A stretch of DNA of 47,657 bases from an uncultured Paraglaciecola sp. (GCF_937123705.1 NZ_CAKZKO010000121.1:1-47657); one strand, 5' to 3'; shown: positions 25,849 to 36,471, counted from the stretch's first letter. A program made the numbers and translations. The notes: a model not told the origin generated them from the letters alone.

Positions 25849-26139
25849 AGGTGTCCTTAGTGTTTAATTAGGTTGATTTGTTTGTTATGTTCCAGCCTAA
25901 AGCAAAACCTGCGCCAATAACTTAAGTTACTGATAACGAAAGTTATATTGATTATTGCTAGTGATTAGTCGCAAACAAAACCCAAATAGTTAGTTAAAAT
26001 AACAAAATATTAGTCAAATACTATCTACTAATTTAAACATTCAGCATTAGTCGGGCAAAGTTACTTGAAAATTTGTCTTACATAGGCGATCTTGCTTGTC
26101 TTATTCCTATTCCAATTTTTAGTATCCAGAGACACATAA

Positions 26140-26967
26140 ATGCTAACAACTGAACAAAAAAATTCTTACCAACAAAATGGATATCTAGTGCTTGAACAGT
26201 GTTTTTCTGCCGAGCAGATGAGTGAGCTTAAACAATCAGCCAATAACATAGTGGCGGAGTTTGATCCCGATTCTACACGTTCGGTATTTTCTACTGAAGA
26301 TCACAGCAAAACCCGTGATGACTATTTTTTGTCTTCTGGCGATAAAGTGCGATGTTTTTTCGAGGAGGATGCCTTCAATGAACAAGGCGCACTACAGCAA
26401 GATAAGGCTCTGAGCATTAATAAAATTGGCCATGCTTTACATCAATTGGTACCTGAATTCAAAGCTTTTAGTCATAGTGACACAATACGAGATATCGCAC
26501 TGGATTTGGGGTTAAACCGCCCGCAAATTCACCAATCTATGTATATTTTCAAACAGCCTAAAATTGGAGGCGTTATTCGCTGGCACCAAGATGCCACCTA
26601 TTTTTATAGCACACCCTTGTCAGTTGTGACTTTTTGGTTGGCAGTAGAAGATGCCACCATACAAAACGGTTGTTTGCAGGTACAATCGGGCGGCGCAGAT
26701 ATTCCTTTAAAAGAGCAATTTTTACGTTATCCAGATGACAGCACAGAATTGAAAACTTTACATGACATTCCATGGCCCGACGACGACAGTGCTAAACCGT
26801 TAGAAGTAAAAAAAGGGACCCTAGTGGTATTTAATGGTTTATTACCTCATTTTAGTGCGCCAAATTTGTCGGATAAGTCACGCCATGCGTTTACCTTACA
26901 TATTACTTGCGCTGACACCGAATATGCCAAAGAAAACTGGTTACAGGCCACCCCTAGCTTATTGTGA
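26140..26967 (+). CDS. Phytanoyl-CoA dioxygenase (PhyH) family protein
   Basis: A 275-residue Fe(II)/2-oxoglutarate-dependent oxygenase. The fold starts with YQQNGYLVLEQCFSAEQM. The metal triad is H149 and D151 in IRWHQDATYF and the distal H237 in NGLLPHFSAPN; a likely 2-oxoglutarate Arg follows in KSRHAFTLHI. Family members hydroxylate acyl-CoAs, amino acids or small natural compounds, so the substrate is open. It heads a same-strand set with a class II aldolase (30 bp gap) and an enolase-superfamily dehydratase (53 bp gap), suggesting a role in opening a sugar acid or other hydroxylated substrate. Confidence 0.88.
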   Translation: MLTTEQKNSYQQNGYLVLEQCFSAEQMSELKQSANNIVAEFDPDSTRSVFSTEDHSKTRDDYFLSSGDKVRCFFEEDAFNEQGALQQDKALSINKIGHALHQLVPEFKAFSHSDTIRDIALDLGLNRPQIHQSMYIFKQPKIGGVIRWHQDATYFYSTPLSVVTFWLAVEDATIQNGCLQVQSGGADIPLKEQFLRYPDDSTELKTLHDIPWPDDDSAKPLEVKKGTLVVFNGLLPHFSAPNLSDKSRHAFTLHITCADTEYAKENWLQATPSLL

Positions 26968-26997
26968 TTAATTCTAGCTAAATCTAAAGGAGATAAG

Positions 26998-27765
26998 GTG
27001 TTTCAACTTGAACAATTCAGTCTAAAAGACAAAGTATCGCCCCAAGAATGGCAAACCCGTGTTGATTTGGCAGCATGTTATCGGCTGGTGGCTGATCATC
27101 AATGGGGTGATCTTATCTACACTCATTTGTCGGCAAGAGTACCAGACACCGAGCACTATTTAGTCAATGCTTTTGGCTTAACTTTTAACGAAGTAACGGC
27201 TTCTAATTTAGTTAAGGTTGATTTACAGGGGAATATTTTAGATGGCTCACCTTATTCAATCAATCCTGCTGGATTTACTATTCACAGTGCAATTCATCAA
27301 GTGCGACACGATGCTCAGTGCGTGATCCATTTACATACTAAGGCCACCATAGCCGTGGCCAGTGTCCAAGGTGGCCTTAAGCCTTGGAGTCAATATGCGA
27401 TGTTTTCATTATCATCACTGAGTTATCACGGTTACGAAGGCTTGGCGGTAAATGATGACGAAAAAACACGTTTGCAAACCGATCTTGGGCAAACCAATCA
27501 CATGTTATTACATAATCACGGTGGGCTCACTTTAGGTGCCACTGTTGGCGATGCCTTTATGCGTTTTTATGACTTACAAAGAGCCTGCGAAATTCAAATG
27601 GAATTGTTGCAAAGTGGTCAGAAAGTAATTGCAATTAAACAAGAAATTATTGATGGCATATACCAGCAAGCAAGCATAGTACATAGCGGTGAAACTGGCG
27701 GACAAAAAGCTTGGCCTGCAATGCTTAGACGAGCCTACAAACTTGATCCGTTATTTTGTGAATAG
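26998..27765 (+). CDS. Class II aldolase/adducin family protein
   Basis: A 255-residue protein starting with GTG behind a good AGGAGA ribosome site. The fold reads LAACYRLVADHQWGDLIYTHLSARVP, the phosphate/substrate loop NAFGLTFNEVTASNLVKVD, then Zn-binding H111 and H113 in VIHLHTKATIAVAS and the third site H172/H174 in LLHNHGGLTLG. Family members cleave fuculose or ribulose phosphates or decarboxylate keto acids. Adducin-type proteins of similar length can lack activity, but the metal ligands here are intact. Between the PhyH and dehydratase genes, so probably one step of the same pathway. Confidence 0.88.
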   Translation: MFQLEQFSLKDKVSPQEWQTRVDLAACYRLVADHQWGDLIYTHLSARVPDTEHYLVNAFGLTFNEVTASNLVKVDLQGNILDGSPYSINPAGFTIHSAIHQVRHDAQCVIHLHTKATIAVASVQGGLKPWSQYAMFSLSSLSYHGYEGLAVNDDEKTRLQTDLGQTNHMLLHNHGGLTLGATVGDAFMRFYDLQRACEIQMELLQSGQKVIAIKQEIIDGIYQQASIVHSGETGGQKAWPAMLRRAYKLDPLFCE

Positions 27766-27818
27766 TCTTTAGTTGTGAGGTGTTCGAAGCTTGCAGAATT
27801 TAATAATAGGAAAGATCC

Positions 27819-28994
27819 ATGAAAATTAATCGTGTTGAAATTTTTGATATTCATTGCCCTAAACGTCCACCTTGGAATCCCGTTTTTATTCGCATTCATA
27901 CAGATGAAGGTATTTCGGGTGTGGGTGAAGCGGGCTTGGCTTATGATCTAGGCCATAGTGCAGCAGCCCATATGATTAAAGAAATCGCCGAAGCCATGTT
28001 AATTGGTTTTAACCCAATGAATACCGAACTGTTATGGTCGCGCATGTTGCGTGAAAGCTTTTGGGGACTAGGTGGAGGCCCTGTTTTGTATGCGGCGATG
28101 AGTGCCATAGATACCGCACTTTGGGATATTAAAGGTAAAGTATTTGGGGTGCCGGTGTATCAATTACTGGGTGGAAAAACCAACGGTAAACTCAGAACTT
28201 ATGCTAGCCAATTGCAGTTTGACTGGGATAAAGAGTGCACTAAACTGACGCACCCCGAGCAATACGCAGAGGCTGCGTTAAAGGCGGTAGCAGAAGGGTA
28301 TGATGCAGTGAAAGTTGATCCTATTGTTTATGATCAAGATGGACATTCATCTTTTGATCGCACCAAATTGTTTACTCAACCCCAAATGAGATTATTTGGT
28401 GACAGATTGCGCGCAATTCGCACCGCTGTGGGTTCAGATGTCGATATAATATTTGAGTCACACTCACTAATGGGCGCTGCCTCTGCTATTCAAATGGCTG
28501 AAGTCATTGAAGAAGTAGGGTGCATGATGTACGAAGAGCCTGTGAACTATCTCAACTCGGCAGTACATAAAAAAGTGGCAGAGAATGTACGGGTGCCTAT
28601 TGCAGGTGGTGAACGGCTTTATCATCGTTGGGATGTGAGACCCTATTTTGAAGATCAAAGTATTGATGTGTTACAACCCGATGTGGGTTTATGCGGCGGA
28701 TTCACCGAAACCAAAAAAGTCTGTGATTACGCCGATGTTTACGATATTCGAGTGCAAGCCCATGTGTGTGGTGGCCCGGTTGCTACGGCCGCTAGTTTGC
28801 ACTTAGAGACGGCTATTCCAAACTTTTTAATTCACGAGCATCACACCTATGCCATCAAAGAGTGGAATAGAGAACTATGTGTACAAGATCCACAACCAGT
28901 GAATGGTTTTTTTGAGGTTTCAGAAGAGCCGGGCCTAGGCATTGAATTGAATGATGAAATAGTTTATCGCTCGCCTAATATGGAAGTTAAGTAA
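27819..28994 (+). CDS. Mandelate racemase/muconate lactonising family dehydratase (galactonate dehydratase-like)
   Basis: A 391-residue enolase-superfamily enzyme. The capping domain opens with KINRVEIFDIHC and a GVGEAG loop; LGGKTNGKLRTYAS begins the barrel. Barrel residues: K165-V-D167, first metal ligand E213 with H215 in FESHS, E239 in YEEPV, E265 in GGERL and H315 in VQAHVCGGP. The distances 26, 26 and 50 equal those of E. coli D-galactonate dehydratase (D183, E209, E235, H285; H185), but the first ligand here is Glu instead of Asp. It probably dehydrates a sugar acid. Third gene of the catabolic set, with its own AGGAAAG ribosome site. Confidence 0.87.
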   Translation: MKINRVEIFDIHCPKRPPWNPVFIRIHTDEGISGVGEAGLAYDLGHSAAAHMIKEIAEAMLIGFNPMNTELLWSRMLRESFWGLGGGPVLYAAMSAIDTALWDIKGKVFGVPVYQLLGGKTNGKLRTYASQLQFDWDKECTKLTHPEQYAEAALKAVAEGYDAVKVDPIVYDQDGHSSFDRTKLFTQPQMRLFGDRLRAIRTAVGSDVDIIFESHSLMGAASAIQMAEVIEEVGCMMYEEPVNYLNSAVHKKVAENVRVPIAGGERLYHRWDVRPYFEDQSIDVLQPDVGLCGGFTETKKVCDYADVYDIRVQAHVCGGPVATAASLHLETAIPNFLIHEHHTYAIKEWNRELCVQDPQPVNGFFEVSEEPGLGIELNDEIVYRSPNMEVK

Positions 28995-29097
28995 TACACA
29001 GTAAATAGAAATATGCTTAGGCTAATTCTTTGAAAAAGGTTTTTGAAGCGGCGAGTGTTTAGGTGTAGAAATTGAAACCAAAAAGTAGGGGATATAA

Positions 29098-31407
29098 GTG
29101 AAAAATACTTGGTTAGACTTTTCAGTTGAAAGACCTAAAACGGTGCTGGTGATTGGTTTTTTGCTAATCATTGCCATGAGCCTAGGAGCTAAAAATCTGT
29201 ATTTTCGTGGTGACTTTAAAGTATTTTTTGAAGAGTCCAATCCCCAAAGAGTTGCCTACGAGCGGATGCAAAATAGTTTTAGCAAGAATGATAATGCCAG
29301 TATTGTTATTGCGCCAAAGTCAGGTGATGTGTTTACTCTGCAAACATTATCTTTAGTTAAAAAAATGACCGAAGATGCCCTGCAAACGCCTTTATCAAAT
29401 CGTATTGATTCCCTCACCAATTTTCAACATACCTGGTCTGAAGATGACGACATGATTGTTGAGGACTTGGTTTATGACTTAGCCGACCTTGACCAGCAAA
29501 AACTTGATTATATTCGTCAAATCGCTTTGAACGAACCTAATTTAGTTAATCGAATTGTTTCTCCAAAAGGCAGCGTGACTGTTATTAATGTTTCCGTTAA
29601 TTTGCCCGATGGTGACCAAACCGCCGAAGTGAATATGGTGACAGATTCAGTCAAAGCCCTAACCGCCAAATATAAAGCGCTATACCCAGATCATGATTTT
29701 TATCATACTGGGGTAGTGTTGATGAATTATTCTTTTGCATCCTTTGCTCAGCAAGACTTCAGTACCATTGTTCCTCTGATGTTTTTGACGGTAATCATTA
29801 TAATGTGGTTATTGTTACGAACTGTTGTTGGGGCATTTTCGACGGTAATAGTGATAGCTTCGAGTATCGCCGTCACTATGGGCTTGGCAGGTTGGTTGGG
29901 AATGTTTATGAGCACAGCTACAGTGAACGTACCGACTATGGTCATGACGCTCGCTGTAGCCGATTGTATTCATGTGATATCCACCTTGTTATACGGCATG
30001 CGAATTGGTAAGGATAAAAAAACGGCGTTGCAATACAGCCTTTCCCTAAATAAAGCCCCGATATTTATCACCAGCGCCACTACAGGAATAGGATTTTTAA
30101 CCTTAAATTTCTCCGAAGTACCTATTTTGGCTGACTTAGGTAATTTAACCGCCGTAGGGGTTATGTTTGCTTGTATATTCTCGCTGACAATATTGCCTGC
30201 CCTGATTATGGTTTTGCCCATTAAACAATTGCCTAAACAAACCTCAAGCAACGAATTGGGTTATACCGAAAGGTTTGGTGAATGGGTGATTAGTCATCAC
30301 AAACGCATATTGCCTTTTACATTAGTGGTTGCCGTTGTTGCCATTGGTTTCTCTTTTAACAATCAGCTAAATGACGTGGCCACTGAGTATTTCGATGAAA
30401 GTACCGATTTTAGGCAGTCAACGGACTTTCAACAGCAACATTTAAGCGGCATGACCAACTTGGATTTTGCCATTTTTACTGATGAAGATTCAGGCATTAA
30501 TAATCCCCAAACCCTGCAACATATCGATGCGTTTAGCGAATGGCTTAGAACCTTGCCAGAAATCGATCATGTCACGACTATTACCGATACCTTTAAGCGT
30601 TTGAATAAAAACATGCATGGAGATGCGCCCAATTATTATGTGTTACCTGACGACCGCGAATTAGCGGCTCAATATTTATTGCTGTACGAAATGTCACTGC
30701 CTTATGGGCTAGATTTAACCAATCAATTGGATATGAATAAATCTGCCACTCGTGTGGTGGTGATGGTTAAAAATGTAGGCAGTAAGGAACTAACGGCACT
30801 GGAGAACAAAGCGCAACAGTGGTTTGCCCGTCATGCGCCCAATTTAACCCTTACTGCGGCAAGCCCAGGATTAATGTTTGCCCATATTGGTGAAACTAAC
30901 ATGGCCAGCATGTTAGAAGGCACCTTAGTAGCCCTAGTATTAATATCTGGCCTGTTAATTTTTGCCTTAAAATCTTTCAAAATAGGGTTAATTAGCCTTT
31001 TGCCTAATTTACTACCCGCCGGTATTGGATTTGGGTTTTGGGGGATATACTCAGGGAATGTTAATCTAGGATTATCTGTAGTATTAAGTATGACGCTGGG
31101 GATCATTGTTGATGATACCGTGCATTTTTTGAGTAAATATCGTCATGCTAGAGTTAACGGCAATGATGCCGAACAAAGTGTACGTTACGCTTTTGCCAGT
31201 GTTGGTAGGGCATTGTGGATCACCACCTTAGTGCTGGCCACTGGATTTTCGATTCTGATGCTGTCACCATTTGCCTTGAATTCAGAGATGGGCTTATTGA
31301 CTGGTGTGATTATTGTTATTGCCCTAGCCGTTGACTTCCTATTCTTACCACCATTCTTAATGGCATTCGATAAAAATGATATTAAACAGGAGCTTACTCA
31401 TGAGTAG
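29098..31407 (+). CDS. RND-superfamily (MMPL-type) transporter
   Basis: A 769-residue protein in the usual two-fold RND plan. TM1 (VLVIGFLLIIAMSLG) is followed by a large periplasmic loop with FKVFFEESNPQ. TM2-6 include VPTMVMTLAVADCIHVISTLLYGMR with the RND proton-relay acidic residue. Then come a second periplasmic loop and the second half with LGIIVDDTVHFLSKYRHAR and SVGRALWITTLVLATGF. MMPL/HpnN-like members of this size move lipids or hydrophobic molecules across the periplasm. It overlaps the next gene by 8 bp; the set RND + LolA-like protein + barrel forms a plausible envelope-spanning lipid route. GTG start with GGGGAT upstream. Confidence 0.9.
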   Translation: MKNTWLDFSVERPKTVLVIGFLLIIAMSLGAKNLYFRGDFKVFFEESNPQRVAYERMQNSFSKNDNASIVIAPKSGDVFTLQTLSLVKKMTEDALQTPLSNRIDSLTNFQHTWSEDDDMIVEDLVYDLADLDQQKLDYIRQIALNEPNLVNRIVSPKGSVTVINVSVNLPDGDQTAEVNMVTDSVKALTAKYKALYPDHDFYHTGVVLMNYSFASFAQQDFSTIVPLMFLTVIIIMWLLLRTVVGAFSTVIVIASSIAVTMGLAGWLGMFMSTATVNVPTMVMTLAVADCIHVISTLLYGMRIGKDKKTALQYSLSLNKAPIFITSATTGIGFLTLNFSEVPILADLGNLTAVGVMFACIFSLTILPALIMVLPIKQLPKQTSSNELGYTERFGEWVISHHKRILPFTLVVAVVAIGFSFNNQLNDVATEYFDESTDFRQSTDFQQQHLSGMTNLDFAIFTDEDSGINNPQTLQHIDAFSEWLRTLPEIDHVTTITDTFKRLNKNMHGDAPNYYVLPDDRELAAQYLLLYEMSLPYGLDLTNQLDMNKSATRVVVMVKNVGSKELTALENKAQQWFARHAPNLTLTAASPGLMFAHIGETNMASMLEGTLVALVLISGLLIFALKSFKIGLISLLPNLLPAGIGFGFWGIYSGNVNLGLSVVLSMTLGIIVDDTVHFLSKYRHARVNGNDAEQSVRYAFASVGRALWITTLVLATGFSILMLSPFALNSEMGLLTGVIIVIALAVDFLFLPPFLMAFDKNDIKQELTHE

Positions 31408-32203
31408 TTATCTAACATCTCCCTTCGTAAAAGTGACTATAGTTATTGCCTATTTAACCTATTCAATGGGCATTTTGGCCGAAACAGCTCAAGAAAAAGG
31501 TCTGGCGATTGCTAAGGAGCAAAAACTAAGGGATAAGGGCTGGGGCGATAGTATCGGCAATATGAGTATGATATTACGTAATGCCCAAGGGGACGAGGTA
31601 GAGCGCAAGATGCGCCTTAAATCCTTGGAAATAGTCGATGATGGCGACAAAGGGTTAACGATTTTTGATCAACCATTAGATGTAAAAGGCACCGCGTTCC
31701 TCAATTTCTCCCATGCCATTGAACCCGATGATCAATGGATGTATTTACCTAAGTTAAGCAAAGTGAAACGTATCCGCTCGCGAAATAAGTCTGGGCCTTT
31801 TATGGGCAGTGAATTTGCCTTTGAAGATATGAGTTCTTTTGAAATTGAAAAATTTAAGTTTAAGTATCTACGAGATGATACTTTTGATGGGCAGGCTAGC
31901 TTTGTACTACAACAAGTGCCCACCGACAAGAACTCTGGTTATTCCAAACAAATTGTATGGGTGGATAAAGAACACTATCGTGCCCTGAAAATTGAATTTT
32001 ATGATCGTAAAGGTAGCTTATTGAAAGAATTAGTTAATTTTGATTTTAAGCTGTACTTAAATAAGTACTGGCGTCCAATGCGTGTAGAGATGTTTAACGA
32101 GCAAAACGGTAAAAGTACTGAGCTTATTACTCATGACTTAAAATTTAATACTGGGTTATCTCAAAGTGACTTTAGTAAGGGAACATTAAAGAATGTTCGA
32201 TAA
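31400..32203 (+). CDS. Outer-membrane lipoprotein-sorting-like periplasmic protein
   Basis: The start is the ATG at 31400, behind AGGAG with a 9-bp spacing; the frame is open further upstream but that lies inside the RND gene. The product is 267 residues: signal peptide to about residue 25 (MGILAET), then a LolA-like half-barrel with GDEVERKMRLKSLEI, GLTIFDQPLDVKGTAFLNF, DDQWMYLPKLSKVKRI and FMGSEFAFEDM. This matches the family annotated as outer membrane lipoprotein-sorting proteins, which accompany MMPL/RND pumps. It is likely a periplasmic lipid carrier working with the upstream transporter. Confidence 0.88.
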   Translation: MSSYLTSPFVKVTIVIAYLTYSMGILAETAQEKGLAIAKEQKLRDKGWGDSIGNMSMILRNAQGDEVERKMRLKSLEIVDDGDKGLTIFDQPLDVKGTAFLNFSHAIEPDDQWMYLPKLSKVKRIRSRNKSGPFMGSEFAFEDMSSFEIEKFKFKYLRDDTFDGQASFVLQQVPTDKNSGYSKQIVWVDKEHYRALKIEFYDRKGSLLKELVNFDFKLYLNKYWRPMRVEMFNEQNGKSTELITHDLKFNTGLSQSDFSKGTLKNVR

Positions 32204-32291
32204 CAAATTTATAATGAAGCCAGTATTTTGAAGTAGCTTAGGTATATACTATTTTAATGACGTTTTTGTTTAGCTTTATAAAGGGTGCACA

Positions 32292-33476
32292 TTGAAGATT
32301 TTATTTTCGCTTATCGCGCTTTTGCCCACCTTAGCGTTGGCAGATGTTGAATTTACTGGTGGCGCTGGGGTTGAACAGCGTTATTTTTTTCAAAATGCAC
32401 TCTATCCTCAACAAGAAAGAGCTAATCTATCGGCCTATTTTTCTCCCGAGTTATACACTTCATTCAATAGTGGAAGTGACAGCCTACTATTCAAAGGTTT
32501 TTACCGTTTCGATCAACAAGACGAAGAGCGTACTCATGGTGATATACGCGAATTAAAGTGGACCCACAGCGGTGAAGAATGGGAAGTACAAACCGGCATC
32601 AGTAAAGTCTTTTGGGGACAAACCGAATCATTGCATCTAGTTGATATTATTAATCAAACCGATGGCGTTGAAGCCTTTGATGGTGAGGATAAATTAGGCC
32701 AGCCTATGGTGGCTTTCTCGCTATTTAAAGAGTGGGGCGATACCACATTTTTTGTTTTACCTTATTTTAGAGAACGAACCTTTGCGGGTGCTGATGGCAG
32801 GCTCAGGGGGGAGTTAGCAATTGATACCGACAACCCTATCTTTGAATCAGAAGATGAAGAGAAAAACCTCGATTGGGCCATCAGGTGGCAACATACTTTA
32901 GGTGACTGGGAAGTAGGCTTGTCATATTTTGATGGTACCTCCAGAGAGCCCGATTTTGTATTGGCCATGAATGAACAATTAGAACCTAGCTTACGTCCTT
33001 TTTATCCGCAACTTCAACAGGCTGGCATAGACATTTTGGCGTTGATAGGGGGGTGGACAATCAAATTTGAAGGAGTACAACGTAAAGTAATGGAGCAAGA
33101 CTACAGCGCTTTTGTGGGTGGTTTTGAGTATTCATTTGTTGGACTCTTTGACAGTGTTTACGACATAAACTGGCTAATGGAATATCAATACGATAATCGC
33201 GATGACCTTACTAAAGTGGCAGCACAAAATGATTTAATGCTGGGTAGCCGATTGGTGTTCAATGATGTCGATGGTACTGAAATACTATTGGGCATGGTAC
33301 AGGACCTTGATTATTCCAAGGTTAGGTCGGGTTTTATCGAAGCCTCTAGTCGTATCAATGACCATTGGAAATGGCGAGTGGATGCATGGCTATTTTCTAG
33401 CGATGAACCTACAGAGCCCACTTATATGTTTCGTCGAGACGATTATGTGCAATTGAGTGTTGAGTATTATTTTTAA
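32292..33476 (+). CDS. Outer-membrane beta-barrel protein, partner of the RND transporter
   Basis: A 394-residue protein read from a TTG at 32292 with AAGGGTG just upstream; no better start exists in frame. The signal peptide is MKILFSLIALLPTLALA. The rest is built of alternating amphipathic strands rich in Tyr/Trp/Phe, with acidic turns (ERTHGD, FESEDEEKN), and ends YVQLSVEYYF with the C-terminal Phe recognised by the BAM machinery. I recognise no close family by eye; DUF1302-type porin-like proteins sit beside such pumps. The context (about 90 bp after the LolA-like gene) suggests an outer-membrane component of the same system. Confidence 0.75.
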   Translation: MKILFSLIALLPTLALADVEFTGGAGVEQRYFFQNALYPQQERANLSAYFSPELYTSFNSGSDSLLFKGFYRFDQQDEERTHGDIRELKWTHSGEEWEVQTGISKVFWGQTESLHLVDIINQTDGVEAFDGEDKLGQPMVAFSLFKEWGDTTFFVLPYFRERTFAGADGRLRGELAIDTDNPIFESEDEEKNLDWAIRWQHTLGDWEVGLSYFDGTSREPDFVLAMNEQLEPSLRPFYPQLQQAGIDILALIGGWTIKFEGVQRKVMEQDYSAFVGGFEYSFVGLFDSVYDINWLMEYQYDNRDDLTKVAAQNDLMLGSRLVFNDVDGTEILLGMVQDLDYSKVRSGFIEASSRINDHWKWRVDAWLFSSDEPTEPTYMFRRDDYVQLSVEYYF

Positions 33477-33826
33477 GAGCAGCTTTGAATTTCGAGTAAC
33501 GAGCTATTAGGAGTCAAAATCAGGCAAGCGACCGCCATGGATGGCGGAAGGTAGAATAACGCAGGAGCAGTTATCGAGATGCCTGTAAGCGCCAGCGCAT
33601 GCTTTTTTTATGCCCTAGCGGGCACTGCCATCCGTGGCAGGTTTCACTAGTGAAGCTGCGAGTTTCGAGCAACGAGATTTAAAAACGGTTTCATATGATT
33701 CTTGCTGATCAGTTAGGAATACCCACCCACATAGTTTATTTTATACTTCGTCATTCCCGAGTGCTTTTATCGGGAATCGCTTTTTGCTCTAACTAACTCG
33801 TATCTCCTAGCTTCCTAGCTTAAACC
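33477..33826. repeat. Intergenic repeat cluster with several hairpins
   Basis: 350 bp without a gene. Two imperfect 23-bp direct repeats ending TTTCGAG(T/C)AACGAG lie at 33481-33503 and 33654-33676 (19 of 23 equal). Between them are CCGCCAT-GG-ATGGCGG (33532-33547), TGCCC-TAGC-GGGCA (33611-33624) and CTGCCA-TCCG-TGGCAG (33625-33640), plus a long-range CAGGCA/TGCCTG pair. This has the look of a dispersed extragenic palindromic element (REP/BIME- or MITE-like); copies elsewhere are outside this window. Confidence 0.55.
33753..33777. terminator. Hairpin between convergent genes, likely bidirectional terminator
   Basis: ATTCCCGA (33753-33760) and TCGGGAAT (33770-33777) pair perfectly with a 9-nt loop; CGCTTTTTG follows. 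Sequences of the form GTCATTCCCG...CGGGAATC are common dispersed repeats in proteobacteria, so it may belong to that class as well as ending transcription. Confidence 0.5.
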
Positions 33827-34689
33827 TCATAAATACTTAGCGTGAAACCTTAGGTGTTCTTCAATAAAACTAGCGATGAAAAAGTAGCTGTGATCATAAC
33901 CATTGTGATAACGAAATTCGGCATCGTATCCAAGTTCTAATGCCACGCTCTCTAATGGTTTAGTGAGTTTCTGGCTAAGATAAAAATTATCATCTAAACC
34001 TTGGTCAACTAACATAGGAATATGCAGGAATTTGCCCTGTTGACGCATTAAGGCACAGCTATCATATGCCTCCCAGTCTTGTTGATTGTCACCCAAATAG
34101 TGACTAAACGCCTTTTGTCCCCATTGACAATCCATGGGATTAACAATTGGGGCAAAAGCAGATACAGAGCAATATTGTTTCATGTTTGATAGGGCGATAG
34201 TCAGCGCACCATGGCCCCCCATGGAATGTCCAGCTATTGCGGCTTTTTCTTTTACCTTAAACTCTTTGTTAATCAAAGCAGGTAATTCATCCACTATATA
34301 ATCGTACATTTTATAGTGCTCAAGCCATGGCTCTTGGGTGGCATTGAGGTAAAAGCCGGCTCCTAATCCTAAGTCGTATGCAGCGTCAGCGGCATCAGGA
34401 ATATGCTCACCCCTAGGGCTAGTATCTGGAATGATTAACATTATGCCTAATTCGGCCGCTACCCGCTGTGCCCCAGCTTTTGCAGAAAAGTTTTCATCGG
34501 TACAGGTTAAGCCGCTTAGCCAATACAGGGCAGGAAGTTTCTTATTAGAATCGCTAATAGGTGGAATAAACACACTAAATTGCATATCGCAATTCAGTAC
34601 AGCCGATTTATGACTGTAACGTTTTTGCCAACCACCAAAGCATTTGTTGGCGCTGAGCTCTGCTAGCCCAGTTGCGCTTGCATCTGCCA

Positions 34690-34690
<1 letters not shown>
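33827..34690 (-). CDS. fghA: S-formylglutathione hydrolase
   Basis: A 287-residue esterase-D family alpha/beta hydrolase that completes glutathione-dependent formaldehyde oxidation by freeing formate. LYWLSGLTCTDENFSAKAGAQR (oxyanion region), DTSPRG, the nucleophile Ser156 in GHSMGGHGAL, and the acid and base in LVDQGLDDNFY and NGYDHSYFFI are intact. The length is typical. It starts exactly where frmA ends (position 34690 shared), so the two are coupled. Confidence 0.95.
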
Positions 34691-35811
<1,121 letters not shown>

Positions 35812-35859
35812 TTAGTCCTTACTTCTTTTGTGTCTAATACCCATAATGGGGGAATTTGG

Positions 35860-36270
35860 TTATAAACAATATCCAAGTAAACGAATATTATCGTCTTTCC
35901 AGATCACATCACTGATCTCATAACTGTTTTGGCAAAGTTGCTCCTTTGCCAATCTTAGCTTTAAAGCCTGTGCCGCTTGATCTTCTAATTCTAGTTTAGT
36001 TTGATTGTCGGCTTGCAAGGTTAGTTTATTGGGTCTGTGCTGTGATAAACGGGGAAGGCTATTTGCTGACTTTATTTCGGCACGACCGTCTCTGAGCAAT
36101 GACTCCCTTGATGTATTGTGCCAAGAAATACCGTATACAAACTCAGTTTTTCCTTGTGAGGTTACTCTAGAATCAAATTTTTCATCTGTCATTATAGGTG
36201 GTTTTTCGGTCGCGCATGCACTCAGCAATAACCCTATGGAAAATAACATTAAAAAAGCGATGTTAGGCAA
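35860..36270 (-). CDS. Small putative lipoprotein of unknown function
   Basis: The start is decided by the ribosome site: a TTG at 36270 lies 6 bp after a perfect AGGAG (36281-36277) and gives a compact lipoprotein signal peptide (LPNIAFLMLFSIGLLLSAC). The frame is open back to an ATG at 36363, which would give an implausible 46-residue leader. The mature part is about 118 residues, with a Lys/Arg-rich middle, a helical segment (LELEDQAAQALKLRLAKEQLC) and two Cys that may pair. I do not recognise a family. It is divergent from the small barrel gene. Confidence 0.6.
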   Translation of the reverse strand: MPNIAFLMLFSIGLLLSACATEKPPIMTDEKFDSRVTSQGKTEFVYGISWHNTSRESLLRDGRAEIKSANSLPRLSQHRPNKLTLQADNQTKLELEDQAAQALKLRLAKEQLCQNSYEISDVIWKDDNIRLLGYCL

Positions 36271-36471
36271 AAGACACTCCTGATTTGCGTTTAGAGGATT
36301 AATTCTAAACAGGGTCATGGTGGATCGCAATTTGTCTTTATATTTTGATGTTAATCTAAACAAAAAACAGATGATTTATACAAGAGTATCAATATATTAG
36401 TTGCTGCGCTCTTGCAGCAGAGATTGAATGTAGTATGGTATTGTGATGAGTAAGTATTATGGAAATTTAGT

